Assembly (NCBI GenBank): GCA_012520695.1
Contig: JAAYNU010000030.1
Span: 1 to 6,083, forward strand
Length of the DNA: 6,083 bases
Origin: Erysipelothrix sp.
GTDB taxonomy: Bacteria; Bacillota_I; Bacilli_A; Erysipelotrichales; Erysipelotrichaceae
Direction of reading: 5' to 3'
Part shown: positions 5,884 through 6,083 of the stretch, one piece after another
How the letters are laid out: every line of letters starts with the position of its first letter
Position numbering within the stretch: the first letter of the stretch is position 1
The notes under the pieces: model-generated
The model's input: the letters and a program-made list of their open reading frames with translations, nothing else
What the model was told of the DNA's origin: nothing
Database searches by the model: none
Made by a program: the position numbers and the translations under genes

Positions 5884-6083
5884 AAATTAATCCCCTTTTT
5901 TGATTGTATTACAAGTTCATTAAATATATTTTGCATGCGATCATCCTTACGATGAAGCATTTCCGGATGAAATTGAACCGCTAAGAGCCAAGGATAGTCA
6001 CTTGATTCAAATGCTTCTACGACCCCATCATCTGCTTTCGCAACAACGCTCAGTGATTCCCCTACCTTTTTCAAAGCCTGGTG
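5880..6083 (-). CDS. Class I glutamine-amidotransferase-like hydrolase, PuuD/peptidase C26 type (C-terminal 67 residues)
   Basis: Only the C-terminus is in the window; the gene continues beyond the right edge, in frame from the last base. The fragment begins HQALKKVG, then VVAKADDGVVEAFES (13-27 of the fragment) and VQFHPE (36-41). This is the layout of gamma-glutamyl-gamma-aminobutyrate hydrolases and their relatives: the HHQA motif, the A-x-DGV-EA-E strand and the catalytic His-Pro-Glu, where His39 and Glu41 complete the Cys-His-Glu triad. The nucleophile cysteine lies outside. In E. coli PuuD, family members cleave gamma-glutamyl-GABA during putrescine breakdown; related enzymes act on other gamma-glutamyl amides. 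The stop codon TGA (5880-5882) overlaps the permease ATG, so both form one operon. An anthranilate/GMP-synthase-type GATase is less likely because of the HQA and DGVVEA pattern. Confidence 0.85.
   Translation of the reverse strand, partial: HQALKKVGESLSVVAKADDGVVEAFESSDYPWLLAVQFHPEMLHRKDDRMQNIFNELVIQSKKGINL
5891..5895 (-). promoter_or_regulatory. Permease ribosome-binding site inside the hydrolase gene
   Basis: Minus-strand GGGGA, preceded by a run of A, lies seven bases before the permease ATG (5881-5883) and within the last codons of the hydrolase. It supports the annotated permease start and the ATGA overlap. Confidence 0.75.

Noticed and set aside
1..6083. A novel defence, mobile or other accessory system
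   Set aside because: There are no repeats in array form, no transposase, integrase, nuclease or toxin genes, and no tRNA or attachment site. The genes are conserved housekeeping and transport functions plus one small uncharacterised protein.

Overview
The window looks like an ordinary chromosomal segment of a low- to mid-GC Gram-positive (Firmicutes/Bacillota). The Shine-Dalgarno sites are strong, genes are tightly packed, and smc is followed directly by ftsY, as is typical of the phylum. The SMC protein is unusually short (972 aa, against 1186 aa in Bacillus subtilis). That points loosely towards the Erysipelotrichia/Mollicutes side of the phylum; an Erysipelothrix-like organism is my best guess from family knowledge, held with low confidence.

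Layout. Bases 1-3720 hold a minus-strand smc-ftsY operon. The complete smc (802-3720) has its own sigma-A-type promoter in the intergenic region to its right. ftsY (start codon 797-799, running off the left edge) begins two bases after the smc stop, with its ribosome-binding site inside the end of smc. Bases 3721-3906 are a 186-bp divergent promoter region serving smc to the left and a small membrane-anchored protein gene to the right. That gene (3907-4467, plus strand) encodes one N-terminal membrane helix followed by a thioredoxin-like domain with no cysteine at all. It ends at a compact hairpin that can serve as a terminator on both strands. The convergent minus-strand neighbour (4495-5883) is an APC-superfamily amino acid/amine permease. 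Its start codon overlaps by 4 bp the stop of a class I glutamine-amidotransferase-like hydrolase of the PuuD/peptidase C26 type, of which only the last 67 codons lie in the window.

How the genes fit together. SMC (chromosome organisation and segregation) and FtsY (the SRP receptor for co-translational membrane insertion) are co-transcribed housekeeping genes. The hydrolase and permease form a translationally coupled pair that probably imports and processes an amino acid, a polyamine or a gamma-glutamyl compound. The thioredoxin-like protein stands alone, and its role cannot be read from the sequence.

I see no CRISPR array, mobile element, RNA gene, phage gene or toxin/defence module. The points worth a second look are the cysteine-free thioredoxin-like protein, the matched shortening of both SMC arms, several substitutions at normally near-invariant FtsY positions, and a 12-bp inverted repeat placed across the divergent promoters.
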